Shown: piece after piece, positions 11,600-24,070 of the stretch | Layout: the number at the start of each line of letters is the position of its first letter | How positions within the stretch are numbered: the first letter of the stretch is position 1 | Assembly (NCBI GenBank): GCA_038049695.1 | Contig: CP142451.1 | Coordinates: 44,589,001 to 44,653,000, forward strand | Direction of reading: 5' to 3' | Length of the DNA stretch: 64,000 nucleotides | Source: Cinnamomum chago | Taxonomy: Eukaryota > Streptophyta > Magnoliopsida > Laurales > Lauraceae | Notes under the pieces: generated by a model | What the model was told of the DNA's origin: nothing | Database searches by the model: none | What the model saw: only the letters and a program-made list of their open reading frames with translations | Program-made: the position numbers and the translations under genes

Positions 11600-13318
11600 T
11601 TCAATTAATAAATTTAAATGACATTAGGGTTTAGTATTCTACCAAATTTATATGGAATCCTCATAACCATTAAATTCAGAATACATCGGAATCCCAATCC
11701 CCGGGGTATGCCTCCTTGGGGAGTGCGAATACCACCTAGATTGGTGCGGATCAAAGTTGGTCAAAATCGGAATTAAGACTAACTATCCATGATCCCCTTC
11801 ATTCTTTATTATCTAGGTATCTCATACCAAATAATGAATGACTCCCGATTTACTTCGGTTTCTAAAATAAATGAGGCAAATCCTTAGGGATACTACATCA
11901 TTATTTTAGTTAAGTGTGACCCACCAACTAGCATTGCATGACAACCATTGCGAGCAGCTCCTCCTTGGGGAGTGGGCCCCCGCCCCGTCTCACCAACACT
12001 ATCCATAGGAGATCCATATCTAGTAGCCAGACAAGTAAAAGCCCTCCGTGGGGAACGGCCATACTCGAGATGGCGCGAGGCTAACACTTTCCTTACAATG
12101 GACCTATGGTGGAAAACCATGGGGATTTCTAAATATAAATGCCCCGCTCCCACTTAATATTTTTGAATTGAGGATTTCTTTGTAAGGTATTAGGGCCCCA
12201 TATCTGAATATATGAATATCAAATCATCTTATGATATGATCTAAGATTGGTTCCAAGTCAAGTTATTTTAAGGAAAGTCTAGTTTCTAAATTAGTGTTAC
12301 CAATGTGTCCATCTCATGGGTCATCAACATTAAGTAGAACTCTTTCCAAAAATTAATTTGATTTGACCAATTTTAGTAACTTGCTATGTTTGGATCAGAT
12401 CTGGAATTTTTTCTAATTTAAGCATGCATCCATAAATAGAAATTTCAAAAATAGAAACTAGTCCTCTCCTCCACATGGCCCAAGCGGAATAGACTTCTTG
12501 AACTTCTAGACTTTCCAAAAATTCAGAATTCCTCAAACTCTTTGGGAAACTCCAGAACTCTTTTGGTAATCTTCAAACTCTTTGATTAGGAGTCCATCAT
12601 CGCTTTCCTTCTTCGTCTCGGATAGCGCCAGAATTTACAAATTTAGAAAATTACATAAATTCCTATGCCTCAAATATGAGACTTACATGGTAATCTAAAA
12701 CTGGAATTAAAAGGGCTATAGGGAAATTCATCATGCCTTGCCCTTTCACGGGAAACCAAGGAAACCATGACGCCATTTACATTTAGCCTTAAATAAACCA
12801 ATCACCATAAAAGAAAGCAAAAGACTTGTGGGCCATATGGAGAGGACATGATCATCTGCAAGTTAGTATCTCATACAACCATACAAATCACAAAAATAGG
12901 CTGCCAAAAATGCTGGAAAAATAGGAAGAATAAATAGACCCGAAACATGAAAAACTAATTCTGCAGAATTCTGCACAGAAGGCCGGGTCGACCTGCCAGG
13001 AGGGGCAGGTCGACCGGCCTGCCTTCATCAGGTCGACCTGCCACGGGGGGGAGGTCGACCCGCCTGACGAATTTCTGCAACTTGGGTTTTCTGTTTCGTG
13101 TCTGTTCTTCTCCAAATCACTTCCAAAGTGTCCCAATGGCTTCCTATGATCCTTCCATCATTATTAAACCCTTTTGTAACTATCCAAACATGAATTTACT
13201 ATCAAACCAAGCAAATCCATTAAAATTGATCCTTACATAGCCCTTGCTTCATCTTCTTCACATCTCATGCAAAGATTGAAGCAAGCTTGCTGGTCTAACA
13301 TGATTAGAGATGAGGTTA
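11600..13318 (-). other. Copia untranslated leader, 1.7 kb
   Basis: This lies between the primer-binding site and the gag start and has no convincing reading frame. A CCTCCTTGGGGAGTG motif is repeated at 11708 and 11957. A GTCGAC palindrome array is at 12983-13065. Confidence 0.6.
12983..13065. repeat. GTCGAC palindrome cluster in copia leader
   Basis: Four GGTCGACC-type cores lie in 80 bases and are paired so that the arms around a CCTGCC/GGCAGG spacer fold together (for example 12985-13020). The arrangement resembles arrays in the unrelated gypsy LTRs at 19885 and 22390. Confidence 0.7.
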
Positions 13319-13333
13319 GGCTCTGATACCAAT
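13319..13333 (-). promoter_or_regulatory. Copia primer-binding site (initiator tRNA-Met type)
   Basis: On the minus strand the 5' LTR end CCAACA is followed by ATTGGTATCAGAGCC, the standard complement to the 3' end of plant initiator tRNA-Met. Confidence 0.93.
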
Positions 13334-15094
13334 TGTTGGAATATAGGTGGGCCTTCCAAACAGGTTTCAAAACTTTTGACCCACTTAATGCAGGGATCAA
13401 TTGTCTAGAATGCAACAAACCCAATCCAGGATGCAATTTCCTCAATCTCATAGCCATGTACAGCAGCAACTACTATCTAGAAGATAGAAAACAGAACATA
13501 AACATGCTCCCACGAAATACACAACATACAAGGATGTAGATATACCTTTGGAGCTTTGTTGTGCTCTAATGGAGGATTTGATTTCTTTACTTTGGTGATG
13601 AACAACTTAACAATCCAAATCAGAATCTTCAACTCCTTTTGATCTTCCAACGCTATGTCCCGTATTAGATCTCTTTTCTCAAGAAGATGGTGGAATCCTC
13701 AAGAGAAAACCCTACTAGCAACTCTAAAGAACCAAAGGTGAAAGAGAGGGGAACTTTGAGAGGAAGAAGACTTGTACAACTCTTGCACAAGGGGCTGAAA
13801 AGTGCTCTATTAATTATGCACGAATTTGAGAGGAGTATTCCTCTATTTATAGCCCTCCATAACTCCTCTTTTCCTATTTGAAATAGAAGTTTAACTCCCA
13901 TTACAAATTAGTAAACATCTCCCTTACTATTTGCCATAGAAGTCTCACTTCTACAACTATTAGTAGCTTTCTCCTTTCTAATTAGAATAGAAGTCCTACT
14001 TCCATTAATAATTAGTAGATTACCATTACCACTATTAGAAGTCTCACTTCAAATAAAAATAGTAACCTTCCTTTTAGTAGTTCAAGTAGAATTAGTATCT
14101 TTCTAATATATTGGGCTAGCGTGGGGACCACTAGGGATTCCTTAGAAAGCTGACTCCAACTGGGACACGCGACCCCACATCTCATGTGCAATCCGGGCCC
14201 ACAGTTAATTGCAAATAACTCCACTATATAAATGCAATTGCACTCCAATCTTAGGAATATATTTCAATGAAGACCCTAAACTTCCACAGTACCACAAGTA
14301 GGCCCCTCCATCTATATCCATGGATCAAATGGACCTGTCCACCAAATTAGATCCATATCTTATTATCCTTGAGCCCCAATTAATTATAGTGATCATTTAG
14401 TACCGATCCAATTAACTCTTAATTGGAATGAGTGCGCACTTACCAATGATAAATCCATTAATTGGCACAAGGGGATATTAGAGATAGATTCCATCTTGAC
14501 CATTAAATGTTCCCACAGCTCTACTACCATGTACCCAAATCACCGAGGTGTTGACCTATAATTGGCCTCACTCATTGGTGACTCAAAGCATATGAATAGA
14601 TAGAAACTTGAGTTCATTAATGTCTCAGGATTATGAGCCTATTGCTAGGGAATTATGAGAGCAGACCTTAAAATAAAGACAATGTATATAAGGTGTTTCT
14701 CATGGTCCTTCAATACATCCAATGTACCAGCATCATTATCCAGAATCTTACATTCTGATGATCGAGATAAATCACAATATCTTATAGTGATCAAAATGCT
14801 GCAACCTTGTCAGATGAGATGTCCAATCTCATCACTGGTTGTGAAGATAATTTAAGTATAAGATATGTAATACATATCTCCTGTATGTGGATCTCATCCA
14901 TACACATGTATTACATCCAGTATACTTGTGGACTCCGGTTCATCTCATGAACCATTATGTCATTTGCATTAGTTATGTGCAAGTATATAAAACACCATTC
15001 ATCTCATGAAAGGAAAAGCAAGATTATATTGATAAATAAAGAAATTAATCAATCTATTCATCATATACTGGTATTGAGACCATAAAATCTAACA
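13334..15094 (-). repeat. 5' LTR of the copia element
   Basis: It is 1761 bp, the same length as the 3' LTR. It contains the minus-strand promoter region with TATA-like CTATAAATAG near 13845-13854. Together with the solo-LTR arm at 15100-16745 it forms a long inverted repeat. Confidence 0.92.
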
Positions 15095-16750
15095 GTTTGC
15101 ACATAACTAATACAAATGACATAATGGTTCATGAGATGAACCGGAGTCCACAAGTATACTAGATGTAATACATGTATATGGATGAGGTCTACATACAGGA
15201 GACATGTATTGCAAATTTTATACTTAAATATCTTCACAACCGGTGATGAGATGGGGCATCTCATCTGACAAGGTTGCAGCACTTTGATCACTATGAGATA
15301 GTGTGATTTGTCTCGATCATCGGAATATAAGATTCTGGATCATTGTCCTGGTACATTGGATGTATTGAAGGACCATGAGAAGCACCTTATATACACCGTC
15401 TTTACTTTAAGGTCTGCTCTCATAATTCCCTAGCAATAGGCTCATAATCCTGAGACATTAATGAACTCAAGTTTCTATCTATTCATTTGCTTTGAGTCAC
15501 CAATGAGTGAGGCCAATTGTAGGTCAACACCTCGGTGATTTGGGTACGTGGTAGTAGAGCTGTGGGAACATTTAATGGTCAAGATGGAATCTATCTTTAA
15601 TATCCTCTTATGCCAATTAATGGATTTATCATTGGTAAGTGCGCACCCATTCCAATTAAGAGTTAATTGGATCGGTACCAAATGATCACTATAATTAATT
15701 GGGGCTTAAGGATAATAAGATATGGATCTATTTTGGTGGACAGGTCCAATTGATCCATGGATATAGATGGAGGGGCCTACTTGTGGTAATGTGAAAGTTT
15801 AGGGTCTTCATTGTAATATATTCCTAAGACTGGACTGCAATTGCATTTATATAGTGGAGTTATTTGCAATTAACGGTGGGCCCGGATTGCACATGAGATG
15901 TGGGGTCGCGTGTCCCAGTTGGAGCCAGCTTTCTAAGAAATCCCTAGTGGTCCCCACGCTAGCCCAAGATATTAGAAAGATACTAATTATAGTAGAACTC
16001 TAAAAGGGAATAGAAAGTTACTATTTCTATTTGAAGTGAGACTTCTAATAGTGGTAATAGTAAGTTACTAATTATTAATGGAAGTGAGACTTCTATTTTA
16101 ATTAGTAAAAGAGGAAGTTACTAATCATATTTGAAGTAAGACTTCTAAATGTGATTTAGTAAGCAACTAATTGTAGTGGAAGTAAGACTTCTATTTCAAT
16201 TAGTGAGAGGAGGTGGCTTGAATGCTATAAAAGGAGAATGAGGAGCCCTTGGACGTCCTAATGCTATTCCATCATTGGAATTCACGCCCAAGCCCTAGGT
16301 TTGTGCAAGTGTTGCACACCACTCTCATCCTCTCCCTCTTCTAGTTTCTTTTCTAGTTTCCTTTAGGGTTTTCTCTTGGAGATTCCACCAACTTCTTGAG
16401 AAAAGAGAATCTGATACGGGTCATAGCGTGGAAGATCAAAGGGTATTGAAGATTCTGATTTGATTAGTGAAGGTGTTCATCATCAAAGAAAGAATTCAAA
16501 TTCTCTATTAGAGCACAACTAAGCTCCAAAGGTATAATCTACATCCTTGTATGTTGTGGATTTCGTGGTTGCATGTTTATGTGTTGTTTTCTATCTTCTA
16601 GATAAGTAATATTGTTGTACATGATTTATGAGTTTGAGGGATTGCATCCTGGATTGGGTTTGTTGCCTTCTAGATGGTTGATCCCTGCATCAAGTGGGTC
16701 AAAAGTTTTTGAAACCTATCTGAATGGCCCACCTATTTTCCAACAAGGTC

Positions 16751-18164
16751 CTGATAGGCAGGTGATCCTCGGGGATCCCTACCTTCTTCAGAGCGGCTCG
16801 ACACACAAGCTCGAACAAAGCCAAGCTTATATTCTCGACTCGGGCCTCGTATTCTCTTGTCGCCACATCCACCCTGTCCTGAAAAGATGTGTCAATCTCA
16901 ACTTGGAGTGAGGCTTGAAGATCGGCTTTCTCCATGTACGCAATTTCGAGCTCAACATTCCATTTTGCCAGCTCGGCCTCAAGATCGAGAATCCTCTTAG
17001 CCTTGACCACGGTCACACCCTTCAGCTCGTGGGTCTCGGCTTTCACACTGCAAAGCTCGTTGAGTCCAAACTCGAGCTCTGCCCCCTGGCTGTTGATCTT
17101 CTCCTCCGCCGCTTTCAGCTCCTAGCTACTCCCCTCCAAGGCTGCAGCGAATTTCTTCTTCTCTACTTCCAGTTTTTCGACCTTCGAGCCACTTTCACGG
17201 GCCCTTTCCAGGACCACCTGAACCCTCTACGCAACCTGAGAAAAGAAACGAGCGTCAGAAGAAAAGTTAACAAGATCAGAAGATACTAAGAGATCCGTGA
17301 TAGAGACTTACTGAGAAGACCGACTACAAAGACGAGGTCAGCAGCGTCACATCGTCCGCTCCCTTATGCCTCTGCATGTTTAGTGGCAGGGCACACGCGT
17401 TGGCGAGAGCAGCAACGACTGATGAGCTACTGGATAGACGGTCTTCCACCGTCATGGGCCTTCCAGGCCCAAGCTGGAGGCTTGACCTCCACGGAGCTGC
17501 CCCCGCAGGCTGAGAAGCCGAGGCCTGCGCAGGGCCCTTCTTCGACGAGCCCTCGCCCCCAAGCCTTTTCTCCCTTGAGGCCCTCTCTCTAGCCTCTTCG
17601 GCAGAGTGCTGCCGAGCTCCGGAGCCCCGGCCCTCAAACCGCGATCTCTTCTCCGCTCGGCCTCCCTCTCTTGCAGTCTCGGCGGAATGCTGCCCAGCTG
17701 CACCAGCAGTAGCACCATTACCAGCACTCGTTCCAGCAGTAGCACCAGCAGTTGGAACCCCGGCGCTCCCCGAGACCGTAGAGGTGGAGGGAGCTTGACC
17801 CCCAAAAAGTTTCGCCCCCAGGTTTTTCACCTTTAAGAGAGGGCGTTTTTTCTCCATCTCCTCTCCCCTTTCTTCTTCTCGGCTGGAGGGGGCGAATAGC
17901 TCTCAACGAGCTGGGCGAAGTTCGCAGTCTCCGAGCTGGCGGGCGTGAGCTCCTTCCTCTTGATGTAAGTATGGTACCTCGGCTCGTATCCGAGCAAGGA
18001 CCAGGCAGCTCGCCCATGGTGGCCTTGATACTCGCACACGAGTCTCAACCAGATGCCGTTCCTCTTCCAGTCGGCGCGCTCAGCCCCTAACTTCCTCTGG
18101 CTAACCTTTGCACATCAAAGATAACATCAGCTTGGCAAAAAGAAAGAAGGAAAAAAGCAAAAGC
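16751..18164 (-). pseudogene. Middle part of the Tat-like antisense gene: linker and coiled coil
   Basis: Reading right to left, it gives ADWKRNGIWLRLVCEYQGHH..., then a low-complexity Ala/Ser/Gly/Glu-rich linker (17324-17857) and a heptad-like coiled coil (KRILDLEAELAKWNVELEIA ..., 16740-17050). A GT-AG intron candidate lies at 17236-17311 (GTAAGT ... TTTTCTCAG). Frames change several times, so the gene is decayed or carries more introns than can be placed. It continues the PF04195-like N-terminus at 25177-27364. Confidence 0.55.
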
Positions 18165-19884
18165 ATTATTGTAACGCCCCAATTCCGGATACCGAGAAAG
18201 TCGTCGGAATACCTGAAGTTGGCGTGCTACTTCCTGGAAAATTTGAGAACTTCCAAGATCGTAGGTCCGCAGTGAGGTCCAATTTAAAACTTTTGAACAA
18301 TATACTATCAATGGTTAAATTGCAGAAGCATAAGAAGTGAAATGGAAACAATGGGTATCATAATATATCAAATAAGAGCAGAACAATAGTCTAGTTTAAA
18401 AGTATCAGTTGATAAGAACAACAAAAGTTAATTACATTTTAATTGTTACCCAGCTCACTACAAAATCTCTCAAAAGCCCAACAAAGATAACGCTCAAAGC
18501 CCTGGCCTTGACTCTCCACCCTCCGGCTCGACGTCGTGGTCGGCCGGTCTCCAGCCTAATCTCCGGCTACGGGCGCCTCTACGAGTGCAAGCGCGTCCTC
18601 CGCGTACTCGGGGTCAAGGCCTAAGCACCAAAGATGGGTCAGATCTAAAGATCTAGCAAGTCACAGTATACAAGTAACATAGGACATATATATCAAAAGA
18701 GTAGAGACAGGTACATAGTAAAAGAATAACAAGATACATGATCTAGGCAGTGAGCAAGATAACATATAGAATCATGATAAATGCAACATCTAATCTAATA
18801 CAAAATGGCACATTCACACGAGCTGGATATCGCGGGATATTATGCCGCGGCCCTCCCATACTGAACATAGTCGCGACGGGGAATCTCACCAGTGCTAGGG
18901 ATTACTAACCCCGCAAATCACTCATCAGTCTCACCACACTCATCACTCGGGGAGACTGGATTCGGTATCACACCGTCGTCTAAAACATAGCTCATCATGA
19001 TAGCTCCTCAACACTCATAATAGCTCCTACCAGTGATGATCAGTCCAAAGGCTGAGCTTAAATCAACTGAGTGAATGTCTAAGCCGACTCGAGGAAAACT
19101 CTAAAGGTCTGTGTCTGTCTAGGCTTTGCCTTGTGTGAACAAAGTCCTAACAATGTCTCTAAGAGGTTCATATAACAATTAGTCCATGGATTACAATCCA
19201 AGTCCAAGCCCACTCGTTGGATCCATACCAAGGCCCATCAACACATGGCCTGGCCTAAAACAGTCCAAACGAGGCAACATATCCATTTCCACTGATAAAT
19301 AGTTCATTTCCATCCAAACTGAGTTATAAGACTAATAAAATCCACCTCTCCAATTCTAAGGGTACACATATCCATACTTAGGCGATAAAAGGGCCCGCCT
19401 AGCCACAAACACGGGTCATTGTTCTCCCAATCACACCAACGGGTCACCTCTAAGATATCCTAGGTTCAGGTCATCCATTTCCATTTAATTAACAGTTATT
19501 AACTATAGTAAGGATATAAGAGTGACAGTATTAAGAAAGGTGAAGTATGAACTTCAAATGTGAGAATCAATAGGAAAATAACAATAGTCCAACCTAGGTA
19601 ATGGACCACATTCAGGTCCAGGTCCATCTCAGGTAATTAGATCTCTAAATGAAGTCTCAGATGCCAAAGGATACTATTTTTGGTGCTCGTGAGGTTACGG
19701 GTATCATTGACAACATTTAAGGATCGAATCATCTTAGATTAAACAACCAAAACCCTACTCGGTGGTCCCCACGAGTCAAGGTTGAGCAATACCGTTGACT
19801 CGGGCTTGGCACATCAATAGATGTCCATTTGGATGGTGAATGGGCCCCACAAACGATCACAACTTCAGATTACTAAAAATTGGA

Positions 19885-20425
19885 AAATCACAATTCCCAG
19901 TGTGCTCGGTCGACTTGGCATAGGGCTCGGTCGACCGAGTACACTGGGGTTTAACCCCCAGGTCGACCCTGGTGCAGTGTGCTCAGTCGACCTCCTGGCC
20001 TGGTCGGTGACCGAGTGCACTGAGAAACCTGGGTCAAGCACCTGGCAGGCATGTTTTAATCTTAGGAACTTCATGTGTGCTCGGTCGACCTCCTGGCCTG
20101 GGCGGTCGACCGAGTGCACTGAAATCCTGGAAATTGATGTCCCAGCTCTCAGCCATCTCTCCTGCAAATCCTGTGTGCTCGGTCGACCCGGAGCAGGGCT
20201 CGGTCGACCACGCATACAGGATTTTTGGGTTTGATGGAAAATCCAACTCCCAGTTGTTTCCTGCAGAAACCAGTGTGCTCGGTCGACCTGGAGCAGGGCT
20301 CGGTCGACCGCGCACACAGAATTTCTGTTTTGCAGGAAAAATTAACTGAGACCTGATTTTTCCTAGTTTCAGTGTGCTTGGTCGACCGGACTGCAGGTCG
20401 GTCAACCGGGCACACGCAAACTGCT
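19885..20425. repeat. GTCGAC palindrome array in LTR-C
   Basis: About five units at roughly 100-base spacing. Each unit has two GGTCGACC cores flanked by TGTGCTC and GAGTGCACT arms, so a unit folds as AGTGTGCTCGGTCGAC ... GTCGACCGAGTGCACT. Spacer sequence between units is not conserved. Confidence 0.85.
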
Positions 20426-21624
20426 AAAAACCCAGATTTTCAGGGTTTCTTCCTTTCAACCCATTTTTTTCCATGAAACCTCCTCCAATCTGGCCCAATC
20501 ATCACCAAGTCAATGGAAAACATAAAAAGACTTCAATGCACCATCATCCAACACCAAAAAGGGGCATTCACCTTCCAAATGGGTAAATCCCATCCATCAA
20601 TGCCAAAAATCCATGAAAACTAAGCTCAATGGTAGTTCTATCACATGTATAATGACTGAATTGAAATTGCAGATTCAAAGAAAGTAGAAAACATATATTC
20701 TATGTTAAATACATATATTGCACTTGCCTTGTTTGGAATAGAAGGTTGTAGAGAGATAGAGAAAGAATAGAACCAATCCAATGAAGAAGTCTCAGCTCCT
20801 AGGGTCTTTTCCAGCACAAAACAACTCAAAGCCTAAGTCTAGAAGAGAGGAAGGAGAGTGTGAGAACCCGACCCCTAATTTCCTGGATTAGTGTTGTTTT
20901 ATTGTGGATTAGTTTCTTTTAGTGGGATTAGTATTTGTTGGGTTGAGTTTGTGAGCTAGAATGGTTTTTCTCTAGTTTTGGGGAATTTTGAGTGCCTTTG
21001 TGATTAGTGGGACCCTTTGGGGGTTCTTTTAGTGACTTTGTGCGAGATTGGGAGATTATTCAAAATTCCTGATAATTCTTGTTTTAGCCTTGTTTCACTT
21101 ATTTTGTTAACCTCTACAACTTTCGTGTTCACTCCGTACCCATTCGAAGTTTCGAAAATCAGTTTTTCCAGCCCTGAGGGCAAAATCGGTCTTTTCACAT
21201 TGAATCTGGACCCAAATTTCGAGATCTCAGGACCATGCCAAAATTATACTTTTTGAAAACTAGATTTTATGAGAAGTATTTTTCTCTTCTTCGTCAATCG
21301 TATCCGAAGCCCACAAATAGATGTTTTGCCCTTGGCAAGTTTTGAGTGTTGTGGGGCCCACCTCCACCCATTTTAATAGTTGACTCTTCCCCCTCCCCTC
21401 ACTCATTCGTTGCAGCCAAAGAGGGGGGCTCTGCAACTAAGCTTCCCCTCCCTTTTCTTCTTGTTTTCTCCTCCCCATTCATGGAGGAAACCTTGTCATT
21501 TGGAAACCCCACCATGCCATCTTCTTCCCCATCTCTCTAGCTTTCCATGGATGCTATTTTTGTGCAAAACCAAGGTGGGCAGCCCCTATTTCAAGCTTCT
21601 TCTTGTTGATTGATGACTCTAGAG

Positions 21625-21757
21625 GTAAAGACTCCTTCCCATTTTCCTTTGATGTGTAATGGCTTTCCCTTAGGTTCTATTTCCTAGTTTGGTTTGAGCT
21701 CATTCCTTGTCTTCCATTGTTTAACCCATTTTAGGGTTTGTTTTGGGGGTTTTGTAG
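21625..21757 (+). other. Intron-like segment in LTR-B
   Basis: It starts GTAAAGACTCC after TCTAGAG and ends GGGTTTTGTAG before AGATTG, 133 bases. It aligns with 58375-58505 (minus), the segment exactly absent from the sister copy at 57161/57162. Confidence 0.65.
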
Positions 21758-22389
21758 AGATTGTTGATCTTGAGCTTGAGAGTGTGATTAGAAGCTTGGT
21801 TTGCTAGTTTGGAACCCAAGGCAAGTGGATGAATGGATGGTTTGAATGTTATCAAGTTTTATGAGAAAATCCTAAATGTTTATTACTTGTTCTTGGTAAT
21901 TTGATACATGTTTTCACATATGTTTCTTGCCACATTTCTAGAGATTTCGAAATGCATATTAATGGGCTTTTCTCTCTTGTTAAATCTCTTGGAAATGTAT
22001 GCATTTCATTTGGTCAAAGTTTGTTCATATGGTTTTATAAGGAATGGGGTTGGTTTGGCCATTCATGTTTATGTTTATTAGTTGCATTGATTTGAAAAAG
22101 ATGCTCATTTAAAGAGTTTTGTTAAATCATCTATTGTTATGGAAATGTGATCAATAGTCTTTATTTATCTCTAGATTTTTGGCTCAAATGGACCTTTGAA
22201 TAAGTTGGAGATTCTTCTCTTGTTTGGTGTTAAATGTGAAGAAGGAGGTGTTTAGATGTAATGTTCATTGGAGTTTTGATGAGGGTTTTAAGTGATTGTT
22301 GAAGAAATTTGTGTGGTTGTATATGTGTTGGAAGGAGGGAAAAAGAGGAGGACCAAGGCCACTGCAGAACAGAACCTGGGTTCTGTTCC

Positions 22390-22540
22390 GCAGTGTGCCC
22401 GGTCGACCTGGGACACACTGACGAAAAATTCTGGGACCAATTAAATTACAACTCCCGGTCAACCTAGCCCATGGCCGGTCGACCGGGCACACAATGACCA
22501 GGTCGACCGGGCCTGGGCCAGGTCGACCTGGCCAACTGGG
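22390..22540. repeat. GTCGAC palindrome cluster in LTR-B
   Basis: It contains CCGGTCGACCGG and CCAGGTCGACCTGG plus imperfect forms, at the same relative place as the arrays in the other gypsy LTRs. Confidence 0.8.
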
Positions 22541-23689
22541 AAACCCCTGCTGGAAGGACCTTTCACCCTGTTTTAGGATGGGTTTAGATGAGAATTTGGC
22601 TACCCTATTTGGACTCATTGGACTATACGTGAGGACGTCTTGAGCCGACACTCCTCACGGTTGGTTCGGTTGCATCGGAGTCCAATCCATTTCAATCTTA
22701 AACGGTATGGGACAACGCGATATCCTTCTTATATCTATACGTGAGGTTTATTTCCTTGGTTATCGCGAATCCTATCCCTTTCGGTGACTGAATAGATTGT
22801 ACGGTGCTTCAGGACTAACATCCTACTTAGGACGGACTGTTTATAGTTTGGATTTTTCTATCATAGCATCTAGTATTATCCAGAAGCTCATTTAAAGTTT
22901 TGAAAATCATAAAGTGCATAAGGAGCCCGGAATGTCTTCAAACTCAAGGAGTACCAAGTTGTTATTATAATCGACATACGGGACCCCTATTCACTTAAAT
23001 AATTCTTGAAACCGATATTTTTACCCGAAATAGTAATAGTTCATTGCTTCACCTCATTTCCAAGATTTGCACTACATGACTTGTTTTCCCGAAAGCATTG
23101 AAGTTACACTAATAACAGTTATTTGTCCCGAAATGTATTACCCTACATGAAACGACAGTGTGCCCTTGAGCACCCCCGTCTTGCTCGTTTATTTATTGTA
23201 CTTGATGTACTTGCATATGTCTCGATTTGTTATTTGACCTATGAGTCGGCATCACTAAGCTTGGATAACCTTGTCGGTTTGAGCCACCGACTTGGAGATC
23301 CCCCTCCCGTCCCGCCAGCTGCAATTTGGATCCCGATACCCGGTTTATTACCGTGGTCCCGTCCCGATACTCGGTTCGCTACCGTGGTCCCGTCCCGTAT
23401 ATTTATATTGTATATATGATTTGCGTTGAGTCTCCTCACCTTGTGTGACTGAGACCAACGTCCCGTTATACTCTTGTCACTTCGGTGATAGAGGACTTAG
23501 CTTTTTGTGATTGCCATCTTGCCAGTTCCCGATTCCTTGGATACCCGACATGTTTTATATTGCTTATTTGTTTTTCGATAAATGATTCATTTCCTTTAGG
23601 AAAGTTATTATTTAAACAAGTGTTAATATCCTCCAAGGTAAATTCAGTTATTATTATATTGTTTCTCGTTCTTTGTACATGCACATGTT

Positions 23690-24070
23690 TTAAATGAATG
23701 CCGGTTGGCTGAATACCCATGTTTTTACATATGTTTCAAACGAACAATGGTTTTGCTAGATTTCTATGATTACACATGTTTTAAATGAATACCCGAATTG
23801 TTAAATATCCGTGCTTTTAAATACGTTTTAAATGATACTTGTTTTGTCAGATCCCTAAGTTTACACATGTTTTAAATGAATGTCCGATTTGTTAATTATC
23901 CGTACTTTCACATATGTTTCAAATGGACATTGGTTTTGCCAGGATCGCTATAGTTACACATGTTTTCAACGAACAACCGAATGTCAAATATCTATGCTTT
24001 TATAGATGATGTAAATGAACATATGCTTTGTTAGACCTTTATGTTTTACCCATGCTTGAAACGAATACAT
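23690..24070 (+). repeat. LTR-internal minisatellite, unit about 92 bp
   Basis: Degenerate repeats built on ACACATGTTTTAAATGAAT and ACATATGTTTCAAATG alternate in a unit of about 90 bases. The same array occurs on the minus strand at 49900-50360, 53090-53710 and 54890-55390. LTR-A and the LTR at 39899 lack an expanded array, which accounts for part of their shorter length. Confidence 0.8.

Larger units (their letters stand above)
5938..15094 (-). mobile_element. Complete Ty1/copia retrotransposon, 9157 bp, both LTRs present
   Basis: Two 1761-bp LTRs (5938-7698 and 13334-15094) flank gag-pol on the minus strand, with exact GTTTG target duplications at 5933-5937 and 15095-15099. By eye I count about 24 substitutions between the LTRs (roughly 1.4%), three quarters of them transitions, so insertion is recent on a plant time scale. 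The coding region is nevertheless broken by frameshifts and a changed protease site, so the element is probably not autonomous now. Domain order gag-protease-integrase-RT-RNase H is the copia order. Confidence 0.95.
5818..16745 (+). mobile_element. Copia solo LTR (about 1766 bp), split by a full copia element
   Basis: The left arm, 5818-5937, begins TGTTAGTTTTATGGTC. The right arm, 15100-16745, ends CCTATTTTCCAACA. The flanking duplication AGGTC is exact (5813-5817 and 16746-16750). No internal region of this element remains, so it is a solo LTR made by recombination. The split is the GTTTG duplication of the inserted copia element, about 116 bases from the LTR start. The insert belongs to the same family in the opposite orientation. 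Confidence 0.9.

Noticed and set aside
17383-18048. Several overlapping open frames on both strands at 17.4-18.0 kb
   Set aside because: The stretch is GC-rich, so stops are rare. Only the minus-strand frame that continues the antisense gene is supported; the others are shadows.
19821-20415. Overlapping frames of 90-150 codons with repeated Gly-Arg-Pro patterns
   Set aside because: They are produced by the repeated GTCGAC palindrome units in LTR-C and occur in several frames on both strands.
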